Shown: positions 5,523 to 6,216 of the stretch, one piece after another
How the letters are laid out: every line of letters starts with the position of its first letter
Position numbering within the stretch: position 1 is the stretch's first letter
Assembly: GCA_022562835.1 (NCBI GenBank)
Contig: JADFOM010000158.1
Location: 1-6,216, forward strand
From: Acidobacteriota bacterium
GTDB taxonomy: Bacteria > Actinomycetota > Acidimicrobiia > Acidimicrobiales > SHLQ01
DNA: 6,216 nucleotides
Direction of reading: 5' to 3'
The notes under the pieces: generated by a model
What the model was told of the DNA's origin: nothing
Seen by the model: only the letters and a program-made list of their open reading frames with translations
The model's database searches: none
Translations under genes and position numbers: made by a program

Positions 5523-6216
5523 TTATTCGCCAGCCGCGTATGGCTCCCCGGCCATGGCCGCCGAGCCGAACACCGGCTCGATGAATGATCCATAGTTCGG
5601 GCCACGACGAAGGCTGTTGCCGCCATCAACCGCAATGATTTGGCCGGTGATCCAGCGTGAATCGGGTCCGATGAGAAACCTCACGAGTGCCGCTACGTCC
5701 TCTGGCTCACCGACACCGTTCATCGGCGTGTTCTCGATGTAGCTGGCGTAGACCTCAGAGTCGCGCGGAACACCCTCCATGATCTCTGTCGTTGTAAATC
5801 CTGGTCGCACGGCGTTGAACCGCAGACCTGATACACCGAATTCATCCGCGGCATTGCGCATCATTGCTTCGATACCCGCCTTGGCTGCGGTGTACGCACC
5901 GAAATAGATGTGGGTCACGTCGCCTGCGATTGATGACATGCCAACAAAAGAACCCCCGCCAGCGGCCACCATCCGACCAACCGAATGTTTGATCGAGAGC
6001 ATCGTGCCCACCACGTTGAGCTCCAGTACACGCTTGAACTCGTCTGTGTCTTGGAGGTGGAACGGCGCGATTGCGCCACCACCGCCCGCGTTGGCAACGA
6101 AACCGTGCAGGTGACCGTGCGCGTCGGATCCGGCCTCGCACAGCGCCTCGACCTCGTCCTCGTTGGTGACGTCAGCAACTACGTAGGAAATCGACCCGCC
6201 GTCGCCTGGGTTGATC
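5523..6216 (-). CDS. SDR family oxidoreductase, N-terminus outside the window
   Basis: This is the C-terminal 230 residues of a short-chain dehydrogenase/reductase, which reduces or oxidises hydroxyl/carbonyl groups with NAD(P). Numbering from the right edge, the fragment shows DVT (15-17; the Asp that usually contacts adenine), NAGG (42-45), the catalytic Asn in ELNVVG (N67), S95 in GMSSIAG, and the YxxxK motif Y108-K112 in AYTAAKAG. RPGFTTTE (137-144) and the closing WITGQIIAVDGG (188-199) complete the classical core. All four catalytic residues are present. The glycine-rich cofactor motif and start codon lie to the right of 6216. A GTG at 6014 is not the start, because conserved sequence continues upstream in frame. 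After VDGG there is a tail of about 31 residues (LRRGPNYGSFIEPVFG and onward), which I recall from some actinobacterial SDRs. Substrate unknown. Confidence 0.92.
   Translation of the reverse strand, partial: INPGDGGSISYVVADVTNEDEVEALCEAGSDAHGHLHGFVANAGGGGAIAPFHLQDTDEFKRVLELNVVGTMLSIKHSVGRMVAAGGGSFVGMSSIAGDVTHIYFGAYTAAKAGIEAMMRNAADEFGVSGLRFNAVRPGFTTTEIMEGVPRDSEVYASYIENTPMNGVGEPEDVAALVRFLIGPDSRWITGQIIAVDGGNSLRRGPNYGSFIEPVFGSAAMAGEPYAAGE

Noticed and set aside
5523..6014. SDR gene starting at GTG 6014
   Set aside because: The frame stays open to the window edge and encodes conserved SDR sequence (NAGG, DVT, ELN), so 6014 is internal.

Overview
This is a gene-dense, high-GC bacterial window. It holds one 3'-terminal fragment, six complete genes and one 5'-truncated gene. 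The organism is probably an actinobacterium. That rests on the strong G/C bias at third codon positions, the use of GTG and TTG starts, a PIG-L/LmbE deacetylase translationally coupled to a gene whose tail resembles a nucleotidyltransferase of the coenzyme F420 (CofC/FbiD) type, a DrrA/DrrB-like ABC exporter, and an SDR with an LRRGPN-type C-terminal tail. Acidimicrobiia or a relative is a guess. No rRNA, tRNA, CRISPR, insertion sequence, attachment site or origin was seen, and no gene-free stretch exceeds about 130 bases.

Positions 1-811 (+ strand): the last 31 codons of an unidentified gene end in an ATGA overlap with a complete PIG-L family metal-dependent deacetylase (95-811). Positions 849-4137 (- strand): four closely packed genes read right to left. 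They are a YbhB/PEBP-like protein (4137-3523), an ABC ATPase with a TTG start (3516-2596), an ABC-2 type permease that overlaps it by 4 bases (2599-1757), and an alpha/beta hydrolase whose Shine-Dalgarno overlaps the permease stop codon (1748-849). The spacing suggests one transcript for an efflux-type exporter with two accessory proteins. The deacetylase and the hydrolase converge at 812-848.

Positions 4138-4249 form a divergent intergenic region with weak candidate promoters in both directions. To its right is a small DUF2007-like protein with one C-terminal membrane segment (4250-4621, +). It converges with an unrecognised protein carrying one N-terminal membrane segment (5391-4639, -). 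Positions 5392-5522 hold a candidate promoter and a weak hairpin. An SDR oxidoreductase (- strand, ending at 5523) runs off the right edge, so its cofactor-binding N-terminus is missing.

I found no convincing new biological system. The most notable points are the PEBP/ABC-exporter/hydrolase gene order, the PEBP stop and ATPase start lying in the same frame only two codons apart, a near-identical 12-13-base block before two start codons of the same cluster, and two small membrane-anchored proteins of unknown function.
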